Shown: positions 1 to 7,714, numbered from the stretch's first letter. The stretch is 64,000 bases of DNA from Verrucomicrobiota bacterium (GCA_003219175.1 QHPU01000041.1:1-64000); one strand, 5' to 3'. Numbers and translations: made by a program. The notes: generated by a model from the letters alone, not told the origin.

Positions 1-94
1 GGCGGAATGCGCGGTCCCACGAATCGACGTGCAACTCATTGGAATCGACCAAGGTACCGTCGATATCGAAGATGAACGCGAGCACGGATAACAT
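1..94 (-). CDS. HAD-family phosphatase, N-terminal fragment
   Basis: Only the first 31 codons are in the window; the gene runs off the left edge. The translation begins MLSVLAFIFDIDGTLVDSNE, with the HAD motif I DxDGT in which the first Asp is the phosphorylated nucleophile and the second the acid/base. The following VDSNELHVDSWDRAF is typical of beta-phosphoglucomutase or phosphoglycolate-phosphatase-like HADs with an alpha-helical cap. The start is the ATG at 94, two bases after a GAGGAT sequence; a GTG at 85 is an alternative with better spacing to that GAGG. Substrate cannot be judged from the fragment. Confidence 0.8.
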   Translation of the reverse strand, partial: MLSVLAFIFDIDGTLVDSNELHVDSWDRAFR

Positions 95-266
95 ATCCTC
101 GACTTAATCGGCTTTCAGCGTTGAAAGAGATTTCTTAATTGAGATTCGCTCACGGCGCCGCATTCACGTGCTTTCTATGTCGCTCATCCTTCTTGCTTTG
201 CGTCAGTACAATCGACGGGTCCAAAGGTTTTGGGAGATGCGAAATATAAAGAGGAAAGGAGAGATA

Positions 267-734
267 ATGAGAATATTAACACTAACACTGATATTGGGGT
301 TACCGCTCATGGCGTTAGGTCAGAGAGAGGAGCCACAACAGTCGCCGGCGCAGTCCAACGAAACGCAGACGACAGAGCCGGCGAAAGGCAAACAGAAAGC
401 GCAAGCAACATCTCAGACGGACACAAACGTCCGCGGACAGACGAATGTTCAGGGCGCTCAGGACGTGAACAAGAGTCAAGTGCGTTCGAGTACGAGCCAG
501 AAAACGACCGTGAACAAGCAAGAGTTCAGGTCGCGTCACACTGAGGTGTTCAATCTTGGACGGCATCCGAAGGAGTTCTTCGTCCAACGATTCGGAGCGA
601 ACCACTTCCGGTTGATCGGGAACACCTACTTCGTTTTCGTGGATACCTGCTGGGTCGCGGTTGACGTGGACGGCTTTGTTTACACGGAACGGATGATTTG
701 CCCGGGTGATCCGGACTTTATTGAAGTTGACTAG
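267..734 (+). CDS. secreted protein of unknown function
   Basis: A 155-residue protein that I do not recognise. It opens with a Sec signal peptide (MRILTLTLILGLPLMALG, cleavage near residue 18), followed by a Gln/Thr/Ser-rich low-complexity stretch to about residue 95. The C-terminal part of about 55 residues is more ordered and aromatic (RFGANHFRLIGNTYFVFVD), ends in acidic residues and has two Cys that could form a disulfide after export. The ATG at 267 was chosen over an upstream in-frame start because it is preceded by a strong AGGAAAGGAGAG ribosome site and begins the signal peptide. A hairpin terminator follows at 776. Confidence 0.75.
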   Translation: MRILTLTLILGLPLMALGQREEPQQSPAQSNETQTTEPAKGKQKAQATSQTDTNVRGQTNVQGAQDVNKSQVRSSTSQKTTVNKQEFRSRHTEVFNLGRHPKEFFVQRFGANHFRLIGNTYFVFVDTCWVAVDVDGFVYTERMICPGDPDFIEVD

Positions 735-735
735 C

Positions 736-755
736 GGTCCGATCCGGACTGGCGA
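736..755 (+). repeat. dispersed GTCCGAGCCGGACTGGCG element, copy 1
   Basis: GGTCCGATCCGGACTGGCGA lies directly after the stop of the secreted protein. The core GTCCG-N3-CGGAC is an inverted repeat. Near-identical copies stand at 1829, 16506, 18457 and 31917, and inside a gene at 3922. Confidence 0.75.
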
Positions 756-775
756 TTGTCTGCAACACACACCAG

Positions 776-806
776 AGCGCTCCGCTGAAATGGCGGAGCG
801 CTTTTT
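776..806 (+). terminator. Rho-independent terminator
   Basis: A perfect 10-bp stem (AGCGCTCCGC at 776-785 pairing with GCGGAGCGCT at 793-802) with a 7-base loop is followed by a T run at 802-806. It sits 41 bases after the stop of the secreted protein gene and should end that transcript. Confidence 0.85.
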
Positions 807-833
807 GTTGCACCAGAGGCAAGACAACTAGAC

Positions 834-860
834 CACTCAACACTCAACGTCCAACGTTCC
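834..860. repeat. heptad array, CACTCAA family
   Basis: Four 7-base units in register: CACTCAA, CACTCAA, CGTCCAA and CGTTCC(g). Part of a set of degenerate period-7 arrays in the gaps of this window. Confidence 0.6.
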
Positions 861-896
861 GCGGCCAGATATCTCTGGCGGTGCGAAGCTTATTAT

Positions 897-1829
897 ATGG
901 CATTAAAATTTCTCGGTGGCGATGGGTCGGAGAAACAACACCGACGGTTGCAGAGCAAGGTGGCGATTGTAACCGGCGCCGGCACCGGCATCGGTGAAGC
1001 GATCGCGCACAAGTTCGCGCGCGAAGGCGCGAAGGTGGTAGTGTGTGGATTGCCGAGCGATCCGATCGAGCACGTGGCAAAGGCGATCCGCGATAAGAAG
1101 GGCGAAGCGATCGCGTTCGGCGGCGATATTTCCGAGGAACGCGTTGCGAAGGAGTGCATCGATGTCACGATCAAAAAATTCAAACGGCTCGATGTGCTGG
1201 TGAACAACGCCGGCGTGTTTTTCGATAACGCGATAACGCAGGATTATCCGGTCGCCGATTTCGATGAGACGATTCGAATGAATATTCGGTCGGCCTTCAT
1301 GATGAGCCGGTTCGCGTTGCCGCATCTGCAAAAGTTTCGTGGCAACATCATCTCAGCCGGCTCGGAGTCGGGCATGATTGGTCTGGCGCAAAACACGCCG
1401 TATGGCGGAACGAAAGGCTGGATACACGCATTCATGCGCGGCGTGGCAGTAGAGCAGGCGCAGTTCGGTGTCCGGGCCAATTGCGTTTGTCCGGGGCCGA
1501 TCGATACGGCGTGGACGCACAAGGAGACTGGACCGATGGACAAGGAAATGGAGAAGACGCTGATCCAAGCGGTGCCGTTGGCGCGGCGTGGGACGCCCGA
1601 GGAAGTGGCGAACGTGTATGCGTTTCTCGCCTCGGACGAAGCGAGCTATGTCACCGGCGCGCTTTATTTTGTCGATGGCGGAACGACAATCGCAAAAGGA
1701 CCGGTTGGCGATTTGGTGCCGCAGCGTTTGCGCAGAGGACCGAAAGGCGAGCTCGATCTGGAGTATTCGCGCGACGGTTTGCGGAATAAGAAGACGCACC
1801 AGGTAAAGCCGAAAAGAGTGAAAAGTTAG
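897..1829 (+). CDS. SDR-family NAD(P)-dependent oxidoreductase
   Basis: A 310-residue classical short-chain dehydrogenase/reductase. The Rossmann motif TGAGTGIG is at 26-33, the NNAG motif at 103-106 and the catalytic YxxxK at Tyr169/Lys173 (YGGTK); the Ser-rich stretch SAGSES supplies the catalytic Ser. PGPIDT and the late VTGALYFVDGG are the usual SDR C-terminal signatures. Family members reduce or oxidise sugars, sterols, fatty-acyl or other alcohols in the cytoplasm; the substrate cannot be read here. About 17 residues precede the Rossmann fold and about 45 basic residues follow VDGG, longer than the usual 250-residue enzyme. The ATG at 897 has no clear Shine-Dalgarno sequence. Confidence 0.88.
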   Translation: MALKFLGGDGSEKQHRRLQSKVAIVTGAGTGIGEAIAHKFAREGAKVVVCGLPSDPIEHVAKAIRDKKGEAIAFGGDISEERVAKECIDVTIKKFKRLDVLVNNAGVFFDNAITQDYPVADFDETIRMNIRSAFMMSRFALPHLQKFRGNIISAGSESGMIGLAQNTPYGGTKGWIHAFMRGVAVEQAQFGVRANCVCPGPIDTAWTHKETGPMDKEMEKTLIQAVPLARRGTPEEVANVYAFLASDEASYVTGALYFVDGGTTIAKGPVGDLVPQRLRRGPKGELDLEYSRDGLRNKKTHQVKPKRVKS

Positions 1830-1851
1830 GTCCGAGCCGGACTGGCGGATT
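1829..1851 (+). repeat. dispersed GTCCGAGCCGGACTGGCG element, copy 2
   Basis: GGTCCGAGCCGGACTGGCGG then ATT follows immediately after the SDR stop codon. Same core as copies at 736, 16506, 18457 and 31917. The rest of the gap to 2018 holds only a degenerate heptad array. Confidence 0.8.
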
Positions 1852-1985
1852 CGCTCGGGAGAACGCCTCCGCCAGGTTCCCTCTATGCCAGGCTGCCTCT
1901 GTTTAAGCTGCGGCGAGTCAAGGGCTACGACGTGACCCAGTTAGTTTATTGCAGGGCGCAAAGGGCTATGGGCAAAGCCAAGCAC

Positions 1986-2027
1986 AGAGTCAGAGATTAG
2001 AAGTTCAGAGGTCAGAGGTCAAAGGAC
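1986..2027. repeat. heptad array, AGAGGTC family
   Basis: Six in-register 7-mers: AGAGTCA, GAGATTA, GAAGTTC, AGAGGTC, AGAGGTC, AAAGGAC. The array runs into the last three codons of the minus-strand mgtE-like gene that stops at 2019. Confidence 0.65.
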
Positions 2028-3026
2028 GAGAGAGGCGATCCCGAAGTAGAAGATAAGCGCGACGAAGTCGGTGATCGCAAGTGTGACGGGACCAGCGGCG
2101 ATTTTCGGGTCGAGTTTTAAGGAATGAAGGAGCGAAGGAATACCCAGGCCAAACAAGCATGCCGTGACCAGCGAGAGGCCAATGCTGCCGCCAATTGCCA
2201 GCGCGGCGGTCATATTGTGCCGCCAGACGAGAACGATCAAGGCAACAAGAGTACCGCAGCCTGCTCCGAGTAGTGCCGCCGAGCGAAGCTCACGCTGCAG
2301 CGCCGCGCCGAACCAGCTTCCCGTGACCGCCTGCGAGCGCAAGGCCTGAATGGTGACACTCATGGTTTGCATGCTGACGCTCTCGTTCAGTCCGAGAACC
2401 ATAGTGAGAAAGAATGCGATCACGACACTGCTGGCGAGCGTGGCCTCAAACGCACCAGCCAACAGCGCGCACATGGTGCCGCCGAAGATGGTGGCGAGAA
2501 GCCATGGGAACCGGTAGCGAAAGACACGCCAGGCAGATGCGCCGCGCAGTTGCGAGAGACGAACGCCGAGCGCTTGGAATATCTCATCAGCCTGAGCAGC
2601 GATTGGCGGCGCAGCGGCCTCCTCGCCCTCCAACATCTCGGCGGTGAACAGGCTAATATCGACAATGCCGATAATGTGGCGGTCGGCATCGACAACCGGG
2701 AAGGCGAAGAATTTGTAGAGAACGAAGAACTCGCACGCGTCGAGAACGGTAGCCGTTACGGGAATCGCGACGACGCGGGTCACCATCAGCTCGCGCAACG
2801 TCATCTCCGGTGAGGCAGTGAGCAGACGCCGGGTTGGCAAGACGCCGGCGAGGCGATCATGTTCATCGACTGCATAAAAATAGATGATCCGTTCGCCGAG
2901 ACCCTGGCGCCGGATGGCAGCGAGCGCTTCTTCGACGGTCATGTCTGCCTTCAGCAGCGGCTGATCGACGCGAGCATGTCGCGCGATCGGGTCGTTGAAA
3001 TCAGGCAGCGCGGGCGCATCGGCCAT
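2019..3026 (-). CDS. mgtE: MgtE-family magnesium transporter lacking the N domain
   Basis: A 335-residue inner-membrane divalent-cation channel. Residues 1-140 hold a pair of CBS domains, the Mg2+-sensing plug region of MgtE. From about 165 there are five hydrophobic segments typical of the MgtE pore, with LLATIFGGTMCALLAG near TM1 and the last helix GPVTLAITDFVALIFYFGIA carrying the conserved Asp that lines the pore in characterised MgtE. Standard MgtE is about 450 residues and begins with a superhelical N domain that stabilises the closed state; this protein starts almost directly at the CBS pair. ATG at 3026. Either a short natural subtype or a truncation; the pore looks intact. Confidence 0.85.
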   Translation of the reverse strand: MADAPALPDFNDPIARHARVDQPLLKADMTVEEALAAIRRQGLGERIIYFYAVDEHDRLAGVLPTRRLLTASPEMTLRELMVTRVVAIPVTATVLDACEFFVLYKFFAFPVVDADRHIIGIVDISLFTAEMLEGEEAAAPPIAAQADEIFQALGVRLSQLRGASAWRVFRYRFPWLLATIFGGTMCALLAGAFEATLASSVVIAFFLTMVLGLNESVSMQTMSVTIQALRSQAVTGSWFGAALQRELRSAALLGAGCGTLVALIVLVWRHNMTAALAIGGSIGLSLVTACLFGLGIPSLLHSLKLDPKIAAGPVTLAITDFVALIFYFGIASLVL

Positions 3027-3130
3027 GCTGTTGCGCTACATCGTCGGATCGTGAATGCAAGGAGTTGCAGGGCAGACGGCAGGGAGCTGGCAAGACAACC
3101 AGATTCCTGACCACGGTCGGAAGCGCCAAG

Positions 3131-3172
3131 TTATCAATTATCAGTTATCGGCTAACAGTTATTAGTTATGGT
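3131..3172. repeat. heptad array, TTATCAG family
   Basis: Six perfectly registered 7-mers: TTATCAA, TTATCAG, TTATCGG, CTAACAG, TTATTAG, TTATGGT. The same word family returns at 5342-5400, where AGTTATC is repeated in tandem. Confidence 0.8.
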
Positions 3173-3300
3173 CATCGTCTGGGCGACAACTCGCGCGAAG
3201 GCCCCGGGAGGGGACGTATATATTGAGAGGAGCTGGACCCTGCGTGTGTATCAAAATTGATCATTTAGAATGCGGAGGGCGACGCGGGCTGGTAGTTCAT

Positions 3301-3321
3301 GGTTGAGAGTTGAGGGTTGGG
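3301..3321. repeat. heptad array, GGTTGAG family
   Basis: Three 7-mers GGTTGAG, AGTTGAG, GGTTGGG just upstream of the DapA-like gene, preceded by a weaker related unit. Confidence 0.55.
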
Positions 3322-3361
3322 TTTGCAACCTATAGCGATCGTTTCACCACCCACGAGTGAT

Positions 3362-4345
3362 ATGGAAGCCAATCGAATACGGGGCGTGTTAGCGCCGGTC
3401 GTCACACCATTTAAGGCGGATCTATCCCCGGATCGGGAACGGTTCATCGCGCATTGCAAGTGGTTGCTATCGCAGAACTGCGGGCTGGCGGTGTTTGGGA
3501 CAAACAGCGAGGCGAACTCGATGTCAGCGGAAGAGCGCATGACTCTCCTGGATGCTTTGGTCGCGGCCGGTATGGATTCGGCGCGCATGATGCCGGGCAC
3601 AGGCTGCTGCTCGATCAGCGAGACGGTCGAACTCACGGCGCATGCCGTAAATCACGGTTGCGCAGGCGTACTGATGCTTCCGCCGTTCTACTACAAGAAC
3701 GTCGGCGAAGAAGGTCTCTACCGTTACTTCAGCGAAGTGGTGCAGCGCGTCGGCGATACGCGTCTGAGAATTTACCTCTACCATATTCCACCGGTGGCGG
3801 TTGTCGGTATCACTCCCAAATTGGTCGAGCGCCTTTTGCAGGCTTATCCAAGCGCGATCGCCGGGATGAAAGACAGCTCGGGCGATTGGAATAACACCAA
3901 AACTTTCCTCGACGCATTTGCAGTCCGTGCCGGACGGGCGGATTCAACAGCCGGTGCGGCTCGCACTTTTGATGTTTTCGTGGGTAGCGAATCCTTTCTG
4001 CTCGCCAATATCTGCAACGGCGGCGCGGGCACGATTTCGGCGACGGCCAATGTAAACCCCGCGGCGATTTATGAGCTGTATCAGATGGCGGTTGGCGCAA
4101 GCGCCTCTACAGGTGCAGAGCTGGAGGCTCTGCAGGGACGACTAAATGTGGTGCGCGAGGTGTTCGCGCGCATGTCGTGGCCCTCCATGATCGCGGCGCT
4201 GAAACAGGCGATTGCGATTTACCGGAACGACCCGGAATGGGCGAGGGTGCGGCCACCGCTGGTCGGGCTCACAACCGAGCAGGCACGGAACCTTGCTGCT
4301 GAACTCGAAAAAATCGAGTTCAGCATCAAGTTAGGTGGGAGTTAA
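3362..4345 (+). CDS. dihydrodipicolinate synthase-family lyase
   Basis: A 327-residue TIM-barrel class I aldolase of the DapA/N-acetylneuraminate lyase superfamily. The Schiff-base Lys is Lys170 in AGMKDSSGD and the proton-relay Tyr is Tyr140 in LYHIPP; GVLAPVVTPF at the N-terminus and FGTNSEANS (pyruvate carboxylate-binding loop) fit the family. Members condense or cleave pyruvate with an aldehyde; the residues do not settle whether this is lysine biosynthesis or a sugar-acid or hydroxyproline-type pathway. The ATG at 3362 is preferred to a TTG at 3317. Two extra segments look inserted: about residues 187-201, made by a copy of the dispersed 19-mer repeat at 3922, and the stretch encoded by a hairpin at 4114-4134. 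Confidence 0.85.
   Translation: MEANRIRGVLAPVVTPFKADLSPDRERFIAHCKWLLSQNCGLAVFGTNSEANSMSAEERMTLLDALVAAGMDSARMMPGTGCCSISETVELTAHAVNHGCAGVLMLPPFYYKNVGEEGLYRYFSEVVQRVGDTRLRIYLYHIPPVAVVGITPKLVERLLQAYPSAIAGMKDSSGDWNNTKTFLDAFAVRAGRADSTAGAARTFDVFVGSESFLLANICNGGAGTISATANVNPAAIYELYQMAVGASASTGAELEALQGRLNVVREVFARMSWPSMIAALKQAIAIYRNDPEWARVRPPLVGLTTEQARNLAAELEKIEFSIKLGGS
3922..3945 (+). repeat. intragenic copy of the GTCCGAGCCGGACTGGCG element
   Basis: AGTCCGTGCCGGACGGGCGG then ATTC lies in frame within the DapA-like gene. It differs from the intergenic copies by two substitutions in the core, and it is followed by GCGGCTCG about 15 bases on, as is the copy at 18457. Confidence 0.65.
4114..4134 (+). repeat. 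intragenic hairpin in the DapA-like gene
   Basis: TGCAGAGC and GCTCTGCA form a perfect 8-bp stem around a 5-base loop. The encoded ASTGAELEALQG lies in an alpha-helical region where DapA relatives are usually shorter, as I recall the family. Confidence 0.45.
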
Positions 4346-4420
4346 GAGATGCCGGTCGTCCTGACGACAAGTGAGCACAATCCCTTACTCTCAACTCCAG
4401 ACAGTCGTCGGGAGCAGCTC

Positions 4421-5329
4421 TCAACTCTCCACAAGTTCCTCTGGGTGGTATTTCCGCCAATAGCGGATGGCCGCGGGAACGGCCATGTGACTCGGATCGG
4501 CGGTTTCGTAGTCCTGCGCCAATTCTTCGGTCGCGCCGTTGCCGGTTAAGTCGTCGTGCTCGACCTTGGCAAAAGCAGGGACAAGGTCCGGTTCTCGAAC
4601 GCCTGCCGAAATCTTCTCGTGAAACCATTCGGACCACCGAGTTACACGTTCATCTAACGCGTCGAGGTGCGCGGTGACCGAGCCTTTCACCAAACCGAAA
4701 TGAGGAAGATAAAGATTAGTCGGATTCAGTTCCCGGATTTTGGCAATGGATTCACGCCAGGATTCGATGTGCAGCTCAGGCGGAACAAACGGCGGAATGG
4801 GCGGACCGTCGCCGAGCCGGACACCGGCGATATCACCACCGAAAAGGCTATCATCCCAATGGTAAACGTGATGATGACTGGCATGGCCCGGTGTGGCGAT
4901 GGCGCGGATTTCGAACGTGGCTACCTGAATGACGTCCTTGTCTTCCAAAATCCTGACCCGTTCTTCCGGGACCGGCGCGATTTGGCCCCACAATCTTTGC
5001 ATGTCGTCGCCGAAGATGCGGCTCGCGGATGTGATCAATTTCGCCGGATCGATGAGATGCGGTGCGCCACGAGGATGAACGTAAATCGTGGCCCCAAGCG
5101 CGGCGAATCGCCAGGCCGCACCTGCGTGGTCAAAATGAATATGACTGAGAAAGACGTGCTTAATGTCGTTAGCGGAAGTACCAATCTTCCGCAGCGCGGT
5201 GACGATATTGTCAAAGGTTGACTCCGGACCGGTATCGAAAAGCACAAGTCCATCGTTCGTTTCCAGCGCGGTAACGGCAATAATGCCCGGTCGGCCGAGT
5301 TGAATGGTGTCGAGGATGTGAACTTTCAG
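4421..5329 (-). CDS. metallo-beta-lactamase-fold hydrolase
   Basis: Metal-dependent hydrolase with the zinc motif HIHFDH (about residues 63-68 from the start given here), DTGPES before it, a later TPGHASHH metal His region and GDIAG supplying the bridging Asp; C-terminal LPHFG adds a further His. Members hydrolyse thioesters, lactones or esters; the substrate is unknown. The first ATG/GTG/TTG in frame is the GTG at 5245, which would remove the first beta strands. The open frame continues upstream as KVHILDTIQLGRPGIIAVTA, matching the usual N-terminus of this subfamily, and stops at a TAA just beyond. The only plausible initiator there is CTG at 5329. This start is inference; 5245 is the conservative alternative. 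Confidence 0.8.
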   Translation of the reverse strand: MKVHILDTIQLGRPGIIAVTALETNDGLVLFDTGPESTFDNIVTALRKIGTSANDIKHVFLSHIHFDHAGAAWRFAALGATIYVHPRGAPHLIDPAKLITSASRIFGDDMQRLWGQIAPVPEERVRILEDKDVIQVATFEIRAIATPGHASHHHVYHWDDSLFGGDIAGVRLGDGPPIPPFVPPELHIESWRESIAKIRELNPTNLYLPHFGLVKGSVTAHLDALDERVTRWSEWFHEKISAGVREPDLVPAFAKVEHDDLTGNGATEELAQDYETADPSHMAVPAAIRYWRKYHPEELVES

Positions 5330-5341
5330 AGAAGAGTGAAC

Positions 5342-5400
5342 GGTTAACGCTTATCAGGTATTAGTCAGCAGTTATCAGTTATCGGTTAAGTGTTAATAGG
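5342..5400. repeat. heptad array, AGTTATC family
   Basis: Eight registered 7-mers from 5342: GGTTAAC, GCTTATC, AGGTATT, AGTCAGC, AGTTATC, AGTTATC, GGTTAAG, TGTTAAT. It lies in the gap between the MBL gene and the GH47 gene; the rest of that gap to 5583 shows nothing recognisable. Confidence 0.75.
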
Positions 5401-5583
5401 AAGCAAAAGGCGAAGCGGAAAGGGCGGCATTAAGATAACCCGCCTTCGGGAAAAGGTACGGCGCGTCAGGCAAGAACGCGGGACCAACGAGGCTAAATCT
5501 GATCCGCTTTCGCCCCCTTTGTTTCCTTTGTTACTTGTTTATTCATGTCATCCGCGTAATCCGCAATCTTCTGCCAGCCGGGT

Positions 5584-6957
5584 TTACCAGGTGCGGCGTA
5601 GCGGATGAGCTTCGGTGTTGAAGGTTATGTGGTCAAAATCCACGCTTTGTGCGGGAGCAAATAACAGATAAAAATATTTAAAGGTCTCGGCGAAGAGGAA
5701 GCTTTCCATTTCGTCGTGTTTCTCTTTCGTAATCACATTCTGAAGCGCGGCGTAACCTGTATCGGTGCGGCAATATTTCATGAAATCATTGAACATGATT
5801 TCGCCCATCTGCCGATACTCGCGCGCCCCGCTGTAATGATGGAGGTAGTAAGTGGACTCGATGATTTCGGGACGCAGGTGATAAGTCAGCGCGGTCGCAC
5901 GCATCAAGCGGTAATCGATTTCTTCGGGTTCAATGTGGTGAAGGTTCCACATTGCAAATGAGGAACGCTGAAGACGGCGGGCGCGATCAACATCGCCAAC
6001 GAGTGCGAGCAACGCGGGGAAAAAAGCATCGAGCGCGCCGTAGATAGTGAAGGTGCGCTGACCGCTATTCATTTCGGCGTGGCCGTACCAAAGCTGGCCA
6101 CGCGTTTCGTCGGCGAGGTATTTGTGGAGGGCAGGAATGCTGGCATTCCACATGTCGAGGCAATCGTGGTCGCCGAACAAGCGCCAGCATTTCCAGAGGT
6201 ATTCATAATAGGAATCGATGCCGCCGCTGATGTGGCTGTCGGGATCCGACCAAACGCCGCTCTCGACGTTGATGCTGGAGCCGACGAGGCCGAGGGGCGA
6301 GCGGCGCTTGAAGGTCTCGACTAAGGCGCGTTTGGCCTTGTCGTAGAAGATCGGGTTGCCGGTGAGTTTGCTGAGGGTGCCGAACTCGAGCAGAGTTGTC
6401 CCGGTTTCGGCAGGGTTTGTTTTCGGATCGCGCACCTGGCCGGTGCGGAGATTCACGTAAACGTAAGGGAGACCGGTGGGTGAATCGAATGCGGGGAGAA
6501 GTCGCCGACCGAGGTCTTCAGCGAGAGCGAGCAAACGCCGGTCGCTGGTGAGTTGGTAGCTGGAGAGGAGTCCGCCGAGGAGACGAATCGTGATCTCGAA
6601 ATTCTTGACGTAGATGTCGTGGTCGAACGAGAGCTCGCTTTTTATCAAGGTACGAGCGCGATCCGCTTCGGCATCGAGATGCATGAGAATCAAGGTATCG
6701 AGCGCGTCGACCGGAGTCATGAGAAGGGATTGGCCATACCAATCGTGCGGTGTGCAACTGAGCGGCTTGAGCGCGTCGTGTCCCCAGGCGTAATGCTCGT
6801 AATTGTTCCACGCGTGAAGGCACTCGCCCTTTACACGTGCGGCGAGCTCGGCGGAGTGCACGTCATCGCGGGAATGACGGCAGCCGAGGGAAAGAAGAAG
6901 GAAGAGGATAGAAGGAAGAACGCGAAGCGCGCGTGATGAATGATAAGCTTTCAACAA
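5584..6957 (-). CDS. GH47 alpha-mannosidase-like protein, exported
   Basis: A 457-residue glycoside hydrolase family 47 protein, a class I inverting (alpha/alpha)7-barrel enzyme that trims alpha-1,2-mannose. Family hallmarks in order: AWNNYEHYAWGHDAL, DALDTLILM, KNFEITIRLLGGLLSSY, GLPYVYVNLRTG, GGIDSYYEYLWK, the RPEIIESTYYL acid/base region, FLFAETFKYFYLLF, and the calcium-binding Thr in FNTEAHP near 447. An N-terminal hydrophobic stretch ending LLLSLGC suggests export, perhaps as a lipoprotein, although the lipobox is imperfect. No ATG precedes the signal; the start is TTG at 6957, inside a perfect 20-bp palindrome. GH47 is mainly eukaryotic, with scattered bacterial members. Possible role: scavenging fungal or plant mannosides. 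Confidence 0.88.
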   Translation of the reverse strand: MLKAYHSSRALRVLPSILFLLLSLGCRHSRDDVHSAELAARVKGECLHAWNNYEHYAWGHDALKPLSCTPHDWYGQSLLMTPVDALDTLILMHLDAEADRARTLIKSELSFDHDIYVKNFEITIRLLGGLLSSYQLTSDRRLLALAEDLGRRLLPAFDSPTGLPYVYVNLRTGQVRDPKTNPAETGTTLLEFGTLSKLTGNPIFYDKAKRALVETFKRRSPLGLVGSSINVESGVWSDPDSHISGGIDSYYEYLWKCWRLFGDHDCLDMWNASIPALHKYLADETRGQLWYGHAEMNSGQRTFTIYGALDAFFPALLALVGDVDRARRLQRSSFAMWNLHHIEPEEIDYRLMRATALTYHLRPEIIESTYYLHHYSGAREYRQMGEIMFNDFMKYCRTDTGYAALQNVITKEKHDEMESFLFAETFKYFYLLFAPAQSVDFDHITFNTEAHPLRRTW

Positions 6958-6966
6958 GTTGAAAGC
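6947..6966. promoter_or_regulatory. perfect palindrome over the GH47 start
   Basis: GCTTTCAAC-AA-GTTGAAAGC is a perfect 9-bp inverted repeat centred on the start codon of the GH47 gene. It could be an operator or a translation-blocking mRNA hairpin; its function is inferred from position only. Confidence 0.4.
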
Positions 6967-6997
6967 GAGACTACAGGACTACGGGACGACGGACAAC
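6967..6997. repeat. octad/heptad array, GGACTAC family
   Basis: GAGACTAC, AGGACTAC, GGGACGAC (8-mers) then GGACAAC. A similar GGGACTACAGGACTGC run occurs at 9532-9547. Confidence 0.6.
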
Positions 6998-7101
6998 GGG
7001 CGGAGACCGTGGTCAAGAGAGGACTCAGAATGCCCTCGTCATTGGATCAAAAATCAATTTTAGACTTCTCCGACGCCAGGCAACTGGAGTAACATCGCGC
7101 C

Positions 7102-7626
7102 ATGCGTTTCACCACTCAACTTCTGCTCGGACTCGCAGTAATTTTTTTCACAACAATAATAGCGGTCGAGGGGCTGCCTCAAAGTGCCAGCCCCTCGCCC
7201 TCTCCTCAGGTAAGCGAATCGCCGGCAAAACAACAAAAAACGACCAAGAAAAAGTCGGGGTGGTGGCCGTTCTCATCGTCAAAGCCAGCGAAGGCGACCC
7301 CGAGCAGCTCACCGACGGTTGTCGTCGGCAAACCGAAGAAGCAAAAAAGAGAGAGTGTAGATGTCCCCGCGGAAGGACCAGTCGCAATTCCCACGCCGCG
7401 TGCACCGCACGAGGCCACTGCGCGATCGACGCCGCACATGATCGGCGTCAAGTATGCCGCTACTCCGGCACCGGGCGGTGGTCCTGGACTGGTCTGGGTT
7501 AATACCAAAACCCATGTTTACCATTCCCAGAGATCGCGCTGGTACGGCACGACCAAGGAAGGTAAGTACATGACCGAAGAAGAAGCGAAAGAGGACGGTA
7601 ATCGGCCGGCCAGAAGTAGTGAGTGA
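7102..7626 (+). CDS. exported protein with WVNTxxxxYH C-terminal motif
   Basis: A 174-residue protein. Residues 1-26 are a signal peptide (LLLGLAVIFFTTIIAVEG). The middle is Ser/Pro/Lys-rich linker (KKKSGWWPFSSSKP, then SSSPTVVVGKPKKQKRES). The last 50 residues carry a compact motif GLVWVNTKTHVYHSQRSRWYGTTKEGKYMTEEEA (shown by its key residues Trp, Tyr-His, Arg-Trp-Tyr-Gly and Tyr-Met) that I recall from short bacterial secreted proteins of unknown role. ATG at 7102. No enzymatic residues are evident. Confidence 0.7.
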   Translation: MRFTTQLLLGLAVIFFTTIIAVEGLPQSASPSPSPQVSESPAKQQKTTKKKSGWWPFSSSKPAKATPSSSPTVVVGKPKKQKRESVDVPAEGPVAIPTPRAPHEATARSTPHMIGVKYAATPAPGGGPGLVWVNTKTHVYHSQRSRWYGTTKEGKYMTEEEAKEDGNRPARSSE

Positions 7627-7679
7627 ACCGCTGCACGGTTCGTTAGCATTTATCCGTTATCGGTTTTCAGGAAGTTTTA

Positions 7680-7714
7680 AGCGTTCAGCGTTCAGGATTC
7701 AGCGGTCGTAGATT
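7680..7714. repeat. heptad array, AGCGTTC family
   Basis: Registered 7-mers AGCGTTC, AGCGTTC, AGGATTC, AGCGGTC, GTAGATT, ending against the stop codon of the minus-strand binding-protein gene at 7713. Confidence 0.7.

Larger units (their letters stand above)
3027..3361. other. gene-free gap with heptad repeats
   Basis: A 335-base divergent gap between the mgtE-like and DapA-like genes. It contains two heptad arrays (3131-3172 and 3301-3321). No RNA gene, terminator or convincing small ORF was seen; promoters for both flanking genes presumably lie here. Confidence 0.6.

Noticed and set aside
315..827. Minus-strand reading frame over the first secreted protein
   Set aside because: It is antisense to a gene with a signal peptide and strong ribosome site, and its translation is Arg/Leu-rich shadow sequence that runs through the terminator.
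3131..5400. CRISPR array made of the TTATCAG words
   Set aside because: Units are 7 bases with no spacers and no cas genes; these are tandem degenerate repeats.
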